Below the pieces are notes generated by a model. The model was not told the origin of the DNA, did no database searches, and saw only the letters and a program-made list of their open reading frames with translations. Below, in pieces: positions 1 through 11,632 of a stretch of DNA of 64,000 nt. The stretch lies in assembly GCF_000972785.3 (NCBI RefSeq), contig NZ_CP011253.3:3100001-3164000 (forward strand), given 5' to 3'. The position numbers and the translations under genes are program-made. This DNA is from Pandoraea oxalativorans. Its GTDB lineage: Bacteria; Pseudomonadota; Gammaproteobacteria; Burkholderiales; Burkholderiaceae. Each line of letters starts with the position of its first letter. Within the stretch, counting starts at the first letter, position 1.

Positions 1-510
1 GGCGGCACACGAACTCCAGTCTGGCGGGACAGGCGGCGCACTGTTCAATAGATCACAGCCGTGTGAGCCACTGGTGCCCGGTGGCGTCACGGCAAACGGA
101 TACACGCACCGAACATCGTATGGCTTCTGCCACCCGGCCGCCGTGAACCCGTCGGCCAGAATGAATCCTGCTGTCGCGCCCAGCGACGAAGTCCGCAAGT
201 CGCCTCGCACGAACGCGAGGTTGACGGACTGCGTCTGCACCTCCTCGGTAGTCAGCGCGGCGAACTGTTGCGACGCGCCTCCCGACAGAGCACGCACAAT
301 CAAGCCACTGCACATCCATATCGGCCGATCCGCACCGCATGTTTGAACCCGCGAGGCATAGCGCTGATTCACCAATTGGGCCACATCAAGGCCGGGAAGT
401 CCCTGCGCGTACACGCCGTTCGCGGCGAGCGCGAGGCCGAGGCATAACACGACCTGCCGACCACCGACTACGCACGAACGCACCGCCCGCCGAAAATTTG
501 GAATCGCCAT
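1..510 (-). CDS. Small secreted protein of unknown function, partial (3' end outside window)
   Basis: The reading frame is open from an ATG at 510 to the left edge, giving 170 residues without a stop. Residues 1-35 look like a Sec signal peptide: a basic stretch (FRRAVRS, then GGR), a hydrophobic core (VVLCLGLALAA) and a likely cut after VYA before Q36. The mature part has several cysteines, including the context PIWMCSGLIVRA near residue 68, and later a region reading YDVRCVYPF. This is reminiscent of the short secreted proteins of pseudomonads and Burkholderia sometimes labelled halovibrin HvnC-like, but that is recall only. The gene is followed on the right by the purL terminator and purL on the same strand. 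Its function is not known. Confidence 0.6.
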   Translation of the reverse strand, partial: MAIPNFRRAVRSCVVGGRQVVLCLGLALAANGVYAQGLPGLDVAQLVNQRYASRVQTCGADRPIWMCSGLIVRALSGGASQQFAALTTEEVQTQSVNLAFVRGDLRTSSLGATAGFILADGFTAAGWQKPYDVRCVYPFAVTPPGTSGSHGCDLLNSAPPVPPDWSSCAA

Positions 511-606
511 CTCACCACCTCGCGCGAAACCGCCCAGAGGCTATTGGGCCATGCCACATTCGTGGCGAACAACTGTCAACCCTGACAGGTGAAGACGTGA
601 CCCAAC

Positions 607-643
607 AAAAAAACCGCTTACCCCATGACAGGGAAAGCGGTTC
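607..643 (-). terminator. Rho-independent terminator of purL
   Basis: On the minus strand a hairpin with stem arms AACCGCTT and AAGCGGTT is followed by a run of seven T. It lies about 80 bases after the purL stop codon and before the next minus-strand gene, so it most likely ends the purL transcript. Confidence 0.8.
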
Positions 644-721
644 CTTTCGAGCCGATACCAAGCCGAGGACTTCGCACTGTGCCGCGAAACCTCGTAAAGC
701 TTATTTGATCAAGCCATCCAA

Positions 722-3700
722 TCAGGCCACCCAGCGGCGCGCGTTGCGGAACATGCGCATCCACGGGCTGTCTTCGCCCCATTGCTCCGGCGCCCAACTC
801 ATCTGCACCGTGCGGAACACGCGCTCCGGGTGCGGCATCATCACCGTAAAGCGGCCGTCGCCCGTCGTGACTGCCGTCAGACCGCGCGGCGAGCCGTTCG
901 GGTTGAACGGGTACTGTTCGGTCGGTTGGCCGCGATGGTCGACGAAACGCATCGCTGCAATCGCCTGATCGATGTTGCCTTGCTGACCGAAGTTGGCAAA
1001 GCCCTCGCCGTGCGCAATCACGATCGGCAGTTGCGAGCCCGCCATGTCCTTGAAGAACAGCGACGGCGATTCGAGCACTTCGACTTGCGTCAGACGCGCT
1101 TCATACTTCGACTGGTTGTACGTGAACTTGGGCCATGCTGCAGCGCCAGGGATCAGGTTCGACAGGTTGCTCATCATCTGGCACCCGTTGCAGACGCCCA
1201 GTGCGAACGTGTCGGCCCGATTGAAAAAGCCCGCGAATTGCTCGGCCAGCGACGGGTTGAACAGAATCGTCTTCGCCCAGCCTTCACCGGCACCGAGCGT
1301 ATCGCCGTACGAGAAGCCGCCGCACGCGATGAAGCCCTTGAACGCTTCGAGCGAGTGACGGCCCGCCAGCAGATCGCTCATGTGCACGTCGTAAGCCTCA
1401 AAACCGGCCTTGTCCAGCACGTAGGCCATTTCAAGGTGCGAGTTCACGCCCTGCTCACGCAGCACAGCCACCTTCGGACGCGCGCCCGACGCAATGAACG
1501 GTGCCGCAATGTCTTCGCTCGGATCGAACGTCACCTTCGGCGAGAGGCCCGGGTCGCTCGTGTCGTTCAGCGCCTCGTACTCGGCGTCCGCTGCTGCCGG
1601 ATTGTCGCGCAGACGCGCAATGCGCCAGCTCACCTCCGTCCACACGCGTTGCAGTTCGGCGCGCGAGGCACCAAAAACCTTCTTGGCATCGCGATAGATT
1701 TCGATGACGTCGCTCGTGTTCGGCTTGCCGATCACATTCGTGCACGACGACAGACCCGCTTCACGCAACGTCTGCAACACAGCGTCGCGCTCCGAAGCAC
1801 GCACCTGAATCACACCGCCGAGTTCTTCCGAGAAGAGCGCGCGCAGCGTCTTGTCTTCACGACGGCCGACGGTCTGCTTCGCCCAATCCTTGGCGTCGCC
1901 ATAATCCGACTCGAAGCCGTCGTCGAGCGTAAGCATGTCGACGTTGAGCGACACGCCGACGTGACCGGCGAACGCCATTTCGGCGACCGTGGCGAACAGA
2001 CCGCCGTCCGAACGATCGTGGTACGCGAGCAGCTTGCCGTCGCTGTTGAGTTTCTGGATGGCGTCGAAGAAACGCTTGAGATCCGCCGGGTCGTCCAGAT
2101 CGGGCGTCACATCGCCGATCTGCTGCGTCACCTGCGCGAGGATACTGCCACCCAGACGATTCTTGTTATGGCCCAGATCGATGGCGATCAGAACCGTCTC
2201 GCCTGCGTCGGCGACCGAGCGCAGCTGCGGCGTGAGATGGCCGCGAACGTCTTCGACCGGTGCGAATGCCGACACGATCAGCGACACAGGCGCGACCACA
2301 TCCTTGCCGCGACCGGCGTCGTCCCACTTCGTGCGCATCGACAGCGAATCCTTGCCGACCGGAATCGACAGGCCCAGCGCCGGACACAGCTCCATACCGA
2401 CCGCCTTCACCGTATCGAACAGTGCCGCGTCTTCGCCTTCCGTACCGCAGGCCGCCATCCAGTTGGCCGACAGCTTGATCTGATCGAGCGACGCAATCGG
2501 CGCCGCCGCAATGTTGGTGATGGCTTCACCCACCGCCATGCGACCCGATGCCGGTGCATCGATCACCGCCAGCGGCGTGCGCTCGCCCATCGTCATGGCT
2601 TCGCCGCGATAACCTGCGAAGTCCATCAGAGAGATGGCGCAATCGGCCACCGGCACCTGCCACGGGCCAACCATCTGGTCGCGGGCCGTCAGGCCGCCCA
2701 CGGTACGGTCGCCAATGGTGATCAGGAAAGACTTGCTCGCCACCGTCGGGTGACGCAGTACGGCACGCGCCACTTCGTCCAGGGACAGGCCGGTGACATC
2801 CACCGGCGGGAGTTCGTGCTTCACACGCGTGACGTTGCGGTGCATGCGCGGCGGCTTGCCGAGCAGCACGTCCATCGGCATGTCGACCGGATCCGGCGAT
2901 TCCGGATGCATCGGATCGACCAGCTTCAGTTGACGCTCGTCCGTGGCGACACCCACGACCGCCACCGGGCAACGCTCGCGCTGGCAGATTTCCTGGAATG
3001 CGGGGAAGCTGTCCGGTGCAATGGCGAGCACGTAGCGCTCCTGCGCTTCGTTACTCCAGATTTCGGCAGGCGACATACCCGACTCTTCCAGTTGCACCTG
3101 CCGCAGATCGAAACGCGCACCCTTGCCCGCACCGTCGACCAGTTCGGGAAATGCATTCGAGATGCCGCCTGCGCCCACGTCGTGAATCGACAGGATCGGG
3201 TTGGCTTCGCCCTGACGCCAGCACCAGTTGATGACTTCCTGCGCACGACGCTCGATTTCCGGATTGCCACGCTGCACGGAGTCGAAGTCCAGCTCAGCCG
3301 TGTTGGTGCCCGTCGCCATCGAGCTGGCCGCACCACCACCCATGCCGATGCGCATACCCGGGCCGCCGATCTGGATCAGCAGCGTGCCGGCTGGCAGGTC
3401 GTGCTTGTGCGTGTGTTGTGCGGCAATGTTGCCCATGCCGCCTGCGATCATGATCGGCTTGTGATAACCACGCACACGACCGCCCACATTCTGTTCGTAG
3501 GTGCGGAAGTAGCCGCCCAGGTTCGGACGGCCGAATTCGTTGTTGAACGCAGCGCCGCCTAGCGGACCGTCGATCATGATTTGCAGCGGCGACGCGATGC
3601 GGTCCGGGCGGCCGTAGTCGGCGCCAGTGTCGTCGGGCTTACGCAGCGACGGCGGCACGGCCACGTCGCGGTCGTTTTCCCACGATTCACGCGCATCCGG

Positions 3701-4753
3701 CAGCGCCAGATTCGACACGGTGAAGCCCGTCAGACCGGACTTCGGCGTGGATCCACGGCCCGTCGCGCCTTCGTCGCGAATCTCGCCGCCCGCGCCCGTC
3801 GACGCCCCCGGGAACGGTGAAATCGCCGTCGGGTGGTTGTGCGTCTCGACCTTCATGAGCGTGTGCGTCAGTTCGACGCTGCGGCCGTACTTGCCGTCGG
3901 CACCGCGCGGATACCAGCGCTCGACTTCGGCGCCTTCCATCACCGAAGCGTTGTCCGAATACGCCACCACCGTACCCTGCGGGTGCAGTTGGTGCGTGTT
4001 CTTGATCATCTTGAACAGCGTCAGGTCCTGACGCTCGCCGTCGATGGTCCAGTCGGCATTGAAAATCTTATGACGGCAATGCTCGCTGTTGGCCTGCGCG
4101 AACATCATCAGTTCGACGTCGGTCGGATTGCGCTTCAGGGTGGTGAAGGCGTCGACCAGATAGTCGATTTCGTCTTCGGCCAGCGCCAGACCCAAATCGC
4201 GGTTCGCGGCTTCGAGCGCGCTGCGGCCCACGCCGATCACGTCGACTGTCTGCAATGGCTTGGCCGGCAGCTCGACGAAGAGCGCTTCGGCGTCCTTGCG
4301 CGTCGCGACGACGGTTTCCGTCATGCGGTCGTGCAGGACGGCTGCCACACGGGCGAGCACGTCCGCGGCGAGCGACTTCTTGCCGCCCAGCAGGCCCGAC
4401 TTCACGCCAATCGTGTATTCCACTGCGCGCTCGATACGACGCACATGATCGATGCCGCAGTTGCGGGCGATATCCGTCGCCTTGCTTGCCCACGGCGAAA
4501 TCGTACCCAGACGCGGAATCACCAGCAGTTGGTCGCCCACCGGCTCTTCGCGCACCGGTTCACCGTAAGTGAGCAGACCGGCGACACGGGCGACATCGTC
4601 ACCCGACAGCGGCTCGGCGCTGGCGACCAGGTGGACGTAGCGCGCATCGATGCGCACGATCGAACTGTCGATGGCTTGCAGGGTCTGCAGAAGACGTTGC
4701 TGGCGGAATTCGGAGAGCGCCAAGGCGCCGGCGAAGCAGGCAATGTGAGTCAT
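722..4753 (-). CDS. purL: Phosphoribosylformylglycinamidine synthase, large single-chain form
   Basis: FGAM synthase carries out the fourth step of de novo purine synthesis, converting FGAR, glutamine and ATP to FGAM in the cytosol. At 1343 residues this is the long proteobacterial form with the glutaminase fused on. The central synthetase region contains [19 protein letters not shown] with the GGEIRDE segment, and a second AIRS-like half. The C-terminal class I amidotransferase starts near residue 1085 ([17 protein letters not shown]), has its nucleophile cysteine in [12 protein letters not shown], and ends with the His/Glu context MPHPERVFR. It is monocistronic here, with its own terminator. 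The ATG at 4753 gives the usual MTHIACFAG start. Confidence 0.98.
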   Translation of the reverse strand: MTHIACFAGALALSEFRQQRLLQTLQAIDSSIVRIDARYVHLVASAEPLSGDDVARVAGLLTYGEPVREEPVGDQLLVIPRLGTISPWASKATDIARNCGIDHVRRIERAVEYTIGVKSGLLGGKKSLAADVLARVAAVLHDRMTETVVATRKDAEALFVELPAKPLQTVDVIGVGRSALEAANRDLGLALAEDEIDYLVDAFTTLKRNPTDVELMMFAQANSEHCRHKIFNADWTIDGERQDLTLFKMIKNTHQLHPQGTVVAYSDNASVMEGAEVERWYPRGADGKYGRSVELTHTLMKVETHNHPTAISPFPGASTGAGGEIRDEGATGRGSTPKSGLTGFTVSNLALPDARESWENDRDVAVPPSLRKPDDTGADYGRPDRIASPLQIMIDGPLGGAAFNNEFGRPNLGGYFRTYEQNVGGRVRGYHKPIMIAGGMGNIAAQHTHKHDLPAGTLLIQIGGPGMRIGMGGGAASSMATGTNTAELDFDSVQRGNPEIERRAQEVINWCWRQGEANPILSIHDVGAGGISNAFPELVDGAGKGARFDLRQVQLEESGMSPAEIWSNEAQERYVLAIAPDSFPAFQEICQRERCPVAVVGVATDERQLKLVDPMHPESPDPVDMPMDVLLGKPPRMHRNVTRVKHELPPVDVTGLSLDEVARAVLRHPTVASKSFLITIGDRTVGGLTARDQMVGPWQVPVADCAISLMDFAGYRGEAMTMGERTPLAVIDAPASGRMAVGEAITNIAAAPIASLDQIKLSANWMAACGTEGEDAALFDTVKAVGMELCPALGLSIPVGKDSLSMRTKWDDAGRGKDVVAPVSLIVSAFAPVEDVRGHLTPQLRSVADAGETVLIAIDLGHNKNRLGGSILAQVTQQIGDVTPDLDDPADLKRFFDAIQKLNSDGKLLAYHDRSDGGLFATVAEMAFAGHVGVSLNVDMLTLDDGFESDYGDAKDWAKQTVGRREDKTLRALFSEELGGVIQVRASERDAVLQTLREAGLSSCTNVIGKPNTSDVIEIYRDAKKVFGASRAELQRVWTEVSWRIARLRDNPAAADAEYEALNDTSDPGLSPKVTFDPSEDIAAPFIASGARPKVAVLREQGVNSHLEMAYVLDKAGFEAYDVHMSDLLAGRHSLEAFKGFIACGGFSYGDTLGAGEGWAKTILFNPSLAEQFAGFFNRADTFALGVCNGCQMMSNLSNLIPGAAAWPKFTYNQSKYEARLTQVEVLESPSLFFKDMAGSQLPIVIAHGEGFANFGQQGNIDQAIAAMRFVDHRGQPTEQYPFNPNGSPRGLTAVTTGDGRFTVMMPHPERVFRTVQMSWAPEQWGEDSPWMRMFRNARRWVA

Positions 4754-4803
4754 GGAAGGACGGAAGGCGAGGCGTTCAGAACGCGGGGGAACGACAAACC
4801 GGG

Positions 4804-4809
4804 ATTATA
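4804..4809 (-). promoter_or_regulatory. Candidate -10 box of purL
   Basis: The minus strand reads TATAAT exactly at this position, about 50 bases upstream of the purL ATG. No good TTGACA-like -35 box sits at the expected spacing, so this is a candidate only. Confidence 0.35.
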
Positions 4810-4978
4810 CCCTGCTTACCCCGGGTTATACCCGAGTGCGCCACAGGCAATCTCCGTTGCTTCCCGCCCTGTGAGGGCGTCTCTCTGGTAACCTATGCGC
4901 CCCGTATCAACGCGGGCCGCAAAACCCGGTTCATGCAGCTCGCTGGCCATGCGGCACGTCAAAAAACGACACTAACAA

Positions 4979-4998
4979 GCGAACGAACGGGCGTTCGC
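4979..4998. promoter_or_regulatory. Inverted repeat just upstream of dadA
   Basis: GCGAAC and GTTCGC form a perfect inverted repeat with an 8-base spacer that itself contains GAAC pairing with GTTC. It ends 20 bases before the dadA ATG, where an operator or a leader hairpin could act. No regulator can be assigned. Confidence 0.3.
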
Positions 4999-5018
4999 CA
5001 CACACCAGACGGTTGGGA

Positions 5019-6293
5019 ATGAAGGTCATCGTTATCGGCGGCGGGGTCATTGGCACGTGTACTGCCTACTATCTGGCCGCTGCGGGGCACACGGTCACGC
5101 TCGTCGAGCGCAATAGCACGGTTGCGCAAGAGAGCAGCTTCGGCAACGCAGGCGTCATCGCCCCGGGCTACGTCACGCCGTGGGCCGCGCCCGGCATGCC
5201 GCGCAAGCTGCTGGGCTACATGTTCAGCGCCGCCAGCCCGCTCATCTTCCGCCCCGGCCTGTCGGCGGGCACGTGGCGCTGGGCCGCCCGCTGGCTGCGC
5301 GAGTGCAAGATCGACCGATATCGCGCCAATCGCGAACGCATGCAGCGTCTTGCGTTCTACAGCCAGCGCTGCCTCCACGAACTGCGTGAATCCCACATCT
5401 TCGAATACGAACATACGCAGGGCTATCTGCAATTGTTCCGTACCGAACGCGAAATCAAGATGAACGAGCCGGCGCGCGCCATGCTCGCCGAGAATGAAGT
5501 GCCGCACCGGCTGCTGACCGCCGAGGAGTGCCGCAAGCTCGAACCTGCCATTTCCACCGATGCACAGCTCGCTGGCGGCCTGCATTTGCCGCGCGACGAG
5601 ACCGGCAACTGCCCGCTGTTCACCAAGCGCCTGGCCCAGATCGCGCGCGACATGGGCGTCACGCTCGCCACCGAGACAACGGTGCTCGGCGTGCGCCCGA
5701 ACGTGGGCCGCGCGGGTGTCAGCGTCGAGACGGCCAGTACCGCCCGGATGGGGCAAACATCGACGCTCGAAGCAGACGCCGTCGTGATCGCTGCAGGTGT
5801 GGCGAGCACGGCGCTGCTGCGCCCGCTCGGCATCGACCTGCCGCTGTGGCCGATCAAGGGCTACTCGATCACGGTGCCGGTCAAGACCGAACTGTTCAGC
5901 CCGCGAATCGCCGTCATGGACGAGTCGTACAAGACCGCCATCACCCCGCAGGGCAACCGCTTGCGCATTGCGGGCACAGCCGAGCTGGGCGACACGCAGC
6001 TTGTGCTGCGCGAGCGCGCCATCGCTACGCTTTATAAAGTGGCGACCGACTGGTTCCCCGGCGCAGGCAAATACCGCGAGGCGCGGGCGTGGGTCGGTGC
6101 GCGTCCGATGCTGCCGGATGGCCCGCCGCTGCTCGGCCCGACGCATCTGCCCGGCATTTTCCTCAACGTCGGCCACGGTTCCACCGGCTGGGCGATGGCC
6201 TGCGGCTCAGGACGTGTACTCGCCGACGTCATCTCCGGACAAACGCCGGATATCGATCTGAACGGACTGACGCTCGCTCGCTACGACCGGTGA
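5019..6293 (+). CDS. dadA: D-amino acid dehydrogenase small subunit
   Basis: This FAD-dependent enzyme oxidises D-amino acids such as D-alanine to 2-oxo acids and passes electrons to the membrane quinone pool. The N-terminus is a classic dinucleotide-binding fold, MKVIVIGGGVIGTCTAYYLA, with the GGGVIG loop at residues 7-12. The protein goes on with the DAO-type core, including LPLWPIKGYSITVP and, near the end, GHGSTGWAMACGSGRVLAD. The ATG at 5019 is preferred over a TTG at 5013 because it begins the beta strand of the Rossmann fold exactly where the family starts. Its length (424) is close to the E. coli enzyme. No alr/dadX racemase gene lies next to it. Confidence 0.93.
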   Translation: MKVIVIGGGVIGTCTAYYLAAAGHTVTLVERNSTVAQESSFGNAGVIAPGYVTPWAAPGMPRKLLGYMFSAASPLIFRPGLSAGTWRWAARWLRECKIDRYRANRERMQRLAFYSQRCLHELRESHIFEYEHTQGYLQLFRTEREIKMNEPARAMLAENEVPHRLLTAEECRKLEPAISTDAQLAGGLHLPRDETGNCPLFTKRLAQIARDMGVTLATETTVLGVRPNVGRAGVSVETASTARMGQTSTLEADAVVIAAGVASTALLRPLGIDLPLWPIKGYSITVPVKTELFSPRIAVMDESYKTAITPQGNRLRIAGTAELGDTQLVLRERAIATLYKVATDWFPGAGKYREARAWVGARPMLPDGPPLLGPTHLPGIFLNVGHGSTGWAMACGSGRVLADVISGQTPDIDLNGLTLARYDR

Positions 6294-6315
6294 CCGGTGA
6301 CGGGTGACGGGTGAC
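6288..6315 (+). repeat. Four tandem 7-base repeats across the dadA stop
   Basis: The sequence is two copies of CGGTGAC followed by two copies of GGGTGAC without spacing. The dadA stop TGA lies in the first copy. Because 7 is not a multiple of 3, TGA recurs in all three frames, so ribosomes that slip or read through stop at once. Confidence 0.8.
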
Positions 6316-6570
6316 CGTTGGCCAGCGACCAGCCAGAAACCACGGGAGCCTCCCCTTACCGCTCTGTACGCCGCGTCGGAGATCACCGACACGGTGTCGG
6401 GATTCATACTGACAGGCGAAGCGGCGCGTTGACGGCATAATTCCCTGATAGGCACGCCAAGCGCGGCGACGTCCCCCGACGCCTCTTGTCCCCCGACAGG
6501 AATCGAACGGGGCGCGTCGTGCACGGCGACGCCACGTCCATAGCCCTAGCTTCCGGGAGCTTCGCCTGCC

Positions 6571-8262
6571 ATGTCCGATCCCCTGCGCGTCGATTCGCCC
6601 GCCCGTCTGCCCGTGCCCCCACCCGCCGCCGCTCCCGGCGGTTCGGCAGATGCTGCGTCGGCGGCCAATGCGAGCCCGCGCCCCGCGCACGGCCGTTCAG
6701 ATACTGTATCGACGATCGCTACCGCCACCGCTTCGCTTGATCTGTATCTCCCGGCCACACTGCGCGACGTGGAGCGCGCGGCCGCCGCAAAATTAGCGCC
6801 CCACACCCTGATGACGCGCGCCGGTGCAGCCATTGCACACCGGCTATACGGCCGCCTGCCCGCCCTCGCAAGCGCGGGACGTCAACCGGTGTTGCTGCTC
6901 GCCGGCCCAGGAAACAACGGCGGGGACGCTTACATTGCCGCTCGCGAATTGCACCGTCGAGGCGTGCTGGTCGACGTGTGGCAACTCTCGCCGCCCACAG
7001 CAGACGACGCTCGCTGGGCGCTCGGCGAAGCCCTCACTGCAGGCGTGCCGGTGCGGGCCGCGCCCACCATCTGGCCGCAGGCGACTCCCTATGCGTGGAT
7101 CGTCGACGGCGTGTTCGGCATCGGACTCTCCCGCGCCCTCGACGGCGCAGCCGCCACACTGGTCGAAAACATCGCCCACGCACACGCACAGGGCACGCCG
7201 GTGCTCGCCATCGACATTCCCAGCGGACTGCTTGCCGCCACCGGCATGGCTGACGGCCCGGTCATCCATGCCGACGCGACAATCGCCATGATCGGGGCCT
7301 GCCCGGGACTCTTCACTGGCATCGGGCGCGATGTCGCCGGTGACGTGCTCGTTGCCACCCTTGGCGCCCACGATGCATTCGTGGCGGTACCGGCGCGATC
7401 ATCCATCGTAACAATCTCGCCCGACGCGTTTCGCGCGCATTTGCCACGTCGTCACCACGCGTCGCACAAGGGCAGCTACGGGTCGCTGGCGGTCCTCGGC
7501 GGCTTTGATGGCATGGTGGGTGCACCAATGCTCTCGGCGCGCACGGGCCTGATGACCGGCGCCGGTCGCGTGTATGTCGGGTTCGTCGCGCACGAGGCCC
7601 CCGCGTGGGATCCGGTGCATCCCGAACTGATGCTTCGGCACGCCGAAAATCTCGACCTCGCGAGCATGCAGGCGGTGTCCGTCGGCCCCGGACTCGGAAC
7701 GTCGGCCGCCTCGGCCGCTTGCCTCTCCCGAGCATTGGCACTGGACGATACGCCACTGGTGATCGACGCCGACGCGCTCAACCTGCTGGCCGCCGAACCG
7801 GCCCTTGCGGAGCGCGTGCGTCGTCGCGCCGGGCCGACGGTACTCACGCCGCATCCGTTGGAGGCCGCCCGCCTCTCCGGTTGCGACGTCGCCCGCATCC
7901 AGTCGGACAGAGTTGCCTCCGCACGCGCGCTGGCACAGCATTTTGGCGCCACGGTGGTGCTCAAAGGATCGGGTACCGTCGTCGACGATGGCGCCACGAC
8001 GTGGATCAATACGACAGGCAATGCCGGGCTGGCGACGGCCGGGACGGGCGACGTGCTGACCGGCGTCATCGGCGCACTGCTTGCGCAAGGCATGCCTGCA
8101 ACGCATGCCGCGCTGGCTGGCGTGTGGATTCACGGGCGCGCCGCCGAGCGTTGCGTGCGCGAGGGTGCGGGACCGGCCGGTCTGACGGCGTCGGAACTCT
8201 TGCCGGCGATCCGCACCGAATTGGCAATGGCAAGCGTCATCCGCGCACAGCGCCGTCCTTAG
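6571..8262 (+). CDS. nnr: Bifunctional NAD(P)H-hydrate epimerase and ADP-dependent dehydratase
   Basis: This enzyme repairs damaged, hydrated NADH and NADPH: the N-terminal epimerase half interconverts the R and S forms and the C-terminal dehydratase half restores NAD(P)H. The epimerase domain runs from about residue 56 to 265 and carries GPGNNGGDAY at 112-121. The dehydratase domain starts near residue 275 (SPDAFRAHLPRRHHASHKG), followed by GSYGSLAVLGG near 300 and the kinase-like GTGDVLTGVIGALL near 490. The first ~50 residues are Pro/Ala-rich and unlike the family, so translation may begin further in, although no better start was found. The upstream 277 bases (6294-6570) hold no other recognisable gene. 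Confidence 0.93.
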   Translation: MSDPLRVDSPARLPVPPPAAAPGGSADAASAANASPRPAHGRSDTVSTIATATASLDLYLPATLRDVERAAAAKLAPHTLMTRAGAAIAHRLYGRLPALASAGRQPVLLLAGPGNNGGDAYIAARELHRRGVLVDVWQLSPPTADDARWALGEALTAGVPVRAAPTIWPQATPYAWIVDGVFGIGLSRALDGAAATLVENIAHAHAQGTPVLAIDIPSGLLAATGMADGPVIHADATIAMIGACPGLFTGIGRDVAGDVLVATLGAHDAFVAVPARSSIVTISPDAFRAHLPRRHHASHKGSYGSLAVLGGFDGMVGAPMLSARTGLMTGAGRVYVGFVAHEAPAWDPVHPELMLRHAENLDLASMQAVSVGPGLGTSAASAACLSRALALDDTPLVIDADALNLLAAEPALAERVRRRAGPTVLTPHPLEAARLSGCDVARIQSDRVASARALAQHFGATVVLKGSGTVVDDGATTWINTTGNAGLATAGTGDVLTGVIGALLAQGMPATHAALAGVWIHGRAAERCVREGAGPAGLTASELLPAIRTELAMASVIRAQRRP

Positions 8263-8349
8263 CTGCCCTTAGCCGCATTTCAGCGCGTTCAACGTGATTT
8301 CGCGGTGACTCCCGTTATACTTCGCTTTATCGAAATGGCCATATCGCAC

Positions 8350-10008
<1,659 letters not shown>

Positions 10009-10060
10009 CAGGGGCTGGAGACTTTCCGGCAAACGCCTGTGGATTGGTCAGATGCCAACG

Positions 10061-10090
10061 AAAAGAGAAGCCATTGCGGCTTCTCTTTTT
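10061..10090. terminator. Bidirectional terminator between pgi and the ABC ATPase gene
   Basis: Perfect 12-base arms (AAAAGAGAAGCC and GGCTTCTCTTTT) enclose a 5-base loop. The T runs on both strands make it suitable for both converging genes. Confidence 0.88.
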
Positions 10091-10149
10091 CGTTTCAGGC
10101 GATGCCGGGCAAGCGGGCAATCATTAGCATCCCGCGTCTGCGTCGCGCG

Positions 10150-10842
10150 TCAGATCGCCGCACCATTCACGACGCGCCCGCCCGCAAGCTGCACCGTCGC
10201 GTCGCAACGCTGCGCAATCGCCAGATCGTGCGTCACCAGCACCAGTGTCGCGCCACTGGCTTCGTTGAGCGAAAACATCAGTTCGATGACCCGCTCGCCC
10301 GTGGCCGTGTCGAGACTGCCTGTCGGCTCGTCGGCGAACAGCACGGCAGGCTCCGTCACAAATGCGCGTGCGAGCGCGACACGCTGCTGCTCACCGCCCG
10401 AGAGTTGCTTCGGATAGTGCGTCAGGCGCGAGCCCAGCCCCACTTGTTCCAGCAATTTGACGGCACGATTGCGAATCTCCCTTGTCTCACCCAGCAGCTC
10501 GAGCGGCAACATGACGTTCTCGAGCGCTGTCAGGTGCGGCATCAGTTGAAAGGACTGGAAGACGAAGCCGACGGCCCCCCGTCGTAACGCGGCGCGCCCC
10601 TCTTCGTCGAGCTCACCGAGCGACTTGCCCAGCAGCGTGATACTGCCGTCGGTCGCGGTGTCGAGCCCGGCCATCAAACCGAGCAGCGTGGACTTTCCGG
10701 AGCCCGACGCTCCCACGATCGCCACGCTCTGGCCTTTCGCGACGGAGAAGTCGATATCCTGCAAAATGACTAACTCGCCGGTGGCGTCGCGCAACCGTTT
10801 GCCCAGGCCCCGCACTTCAATAACGTTTTCGGAAAACGACAT
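10150..10842 (-). CDS. ybbA: ABC transporter ATP-binding protein, YbbA/LolD type
   Basis: This ATPase subunit belongs to the MacB/LolD/YbbA group that powers envelope-directed permeases. The Walker A GASGSGKST, the signature LSGGEQQRVALARA and the Walker B LFADEPTGSLD are intact. In E. coli ybbA is divergent from tesA and followed by the permease gene ybbP; here the divergent tesA is present, but pgi follows and no permease gene is adjacent. The chosen ATG (MSFSENVIEVRGLG) begins where the family begins, giving 230 residues. It overlaps the tesA start codon on the other strand. A longer form starting further upstream inside tesA is possible, as no Shine-Dalgarno precedes this ATG. Confidence 0.88.
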   Translation of the reverse strand: MSFSENVIEVRGLGKRLRDATGELVILQDIDFSVAKGQSVAIVGASGSGKSTLLGLMAGLDTATDGSITLLGKSLGELDEEGRAALRRGAVGFVFQSFQLMPHLTALENVMLPLELLGETREIRNRAVKLLEQVGLGSRLTHYPKQLSGGEQQRVALARAFVTEPAVLFADEPTGSLDTATGERVIELMFSLNEASGATLVLVTHDLAIAQRCDATVQLAGGRVVNGAAI

Positions 10843-11554
10843 GGCAAGAAGAGAGTTCTTGAAATTGGCCGCATCAGCCGCCGTTGGCTGGTGCATGCTG
10901 ACAGGGACCGCAGCGAACGCCGCAAGTTCTGGCGCGCCGACGATTCTCGTCGTGGGCGATAGCCTTTCGGCGGAATATGGCATCGCGCGCGGTGCCGGGT
11001 GGGTCAATCTGATGCAGCAGACGATCACGCAGAGTGGCTACGATTATAACGTCGTGAATGCCAGTATCAGTGGCGACACGACGAGTGGCGGGCGCTCTCG
11101 CCTCGCCCCGCTACTCGAACGCTATCACCCCGCCGTGACCATCATCGAACTCGGGGGCAACGACGCACTGCGCGGCATTCCGCTCGATCTCACCCGCAGC
11201 AATCTGCGCGAGATGATCGCCGCGTCGCGCAAGGTCGGCAGCCGTGTGATCGTGGTCGGCATGCGCATCCCGCCGAACTACGGTCCCGACTATAGCGAGC
11301 AGTTCTTCAACATGTTCTCGACCATCGCCAAGCAGGAAAAGACCGGCTACGTGCCGTTCCTGCTGGCGGGCGTCATCGAACATCAGGACTGGTTCCAGCA
11401 AGACCAGATTCATCCGCTCGCCAAGGCGCATCCGCAGATTCTGCAAAACGTCTGGCCGACGGTGAAACCGCTGCTCAAACCCGCCGCAGCGGCAACGCCC
11501 GCCAAACCACCGGCAAAAGCCGCAGACTCACGAGCTTCGAAATCCGGCGCATAA
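10841..11554 (+). CDS. tesA: Periplasmic arylesterase/lysophospholipase TesA, SGNH hydrolase
   Basis: This enzyme hydrolyses thioesters, lysophospholipids and aryl esters in the periplasm. Block I reads VVGDSLSAEYGI with the nucleophile Ser, block III reads ELGGNDALRG, and the C-terminal catalytic Asp/His are in DQIHPLAKAH. The N-terminus MARREFLKLAASAAVGWCML contains RREFLK, which fits a twin-arginine motif, followed by a moderately hydrophobic stretch and a likely ANA cut site. Most TesA proteins use a plain Sec signal. A weak GGAAAA Shine-Dalgarno lies 5-6 bases before the ATG, inside the other gene's second to fourth codons. The C-terminus is an Ala/Pro/Lys tail. Confidence 0.93.
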   Translation: MARREFLKLAASAAVGWCMLTGTAANAASSGAPTILVVGDSLSAEYGIARGAGWVNLMQQTITQSGYDYNVVNASISGDTTSGGRSRLAPLLERYHPAVTIIELGGNDALRGIPLDLTRSNLREMIAASRKVGSRVIVVGMRIPPNYGPDYSEQFFNMFSTIAKQEKTGYVPFLLAGVIEHQDWFQQDQIHPLAKAHPQILQNVWPTVKPLLKPAAAATPAKPPAKAADSRASKSGA

Positions 11555-11586
11555 AAAAACGGCCAACTCAGTTGGCCGTTTTCTTT
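11554..11586. terminator. Bidirectional terminator between tesA and ppiD
   Basis: AACGGCCAACT and AGTTGGCCGTT form a hairpin with flanking A and T runs, immediately after the tesA stop and about 45 bases beyond the end of ppiD on the other strand. Confidence 0.88.
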
Positions 11587-11632
11587 TGGCAGGTGGATCG
11601 TACCCATCGTACGCGATACGATCCTCAGGCGA

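Noticed and set aside
782..3562. 926-residue ORF on plus, antisense to purL
   Set aside because: purL is certain in this span. The ORF's composition (Arg/His/Leu-rich without motifs) is typical of antisense shadow frames in high-GC DNA.
10625..10840. Longer TesA with a 72-residue upstream extension
   Set aside because: The extension is the antisense of ybbA, and the signal peptide starts at 10841.
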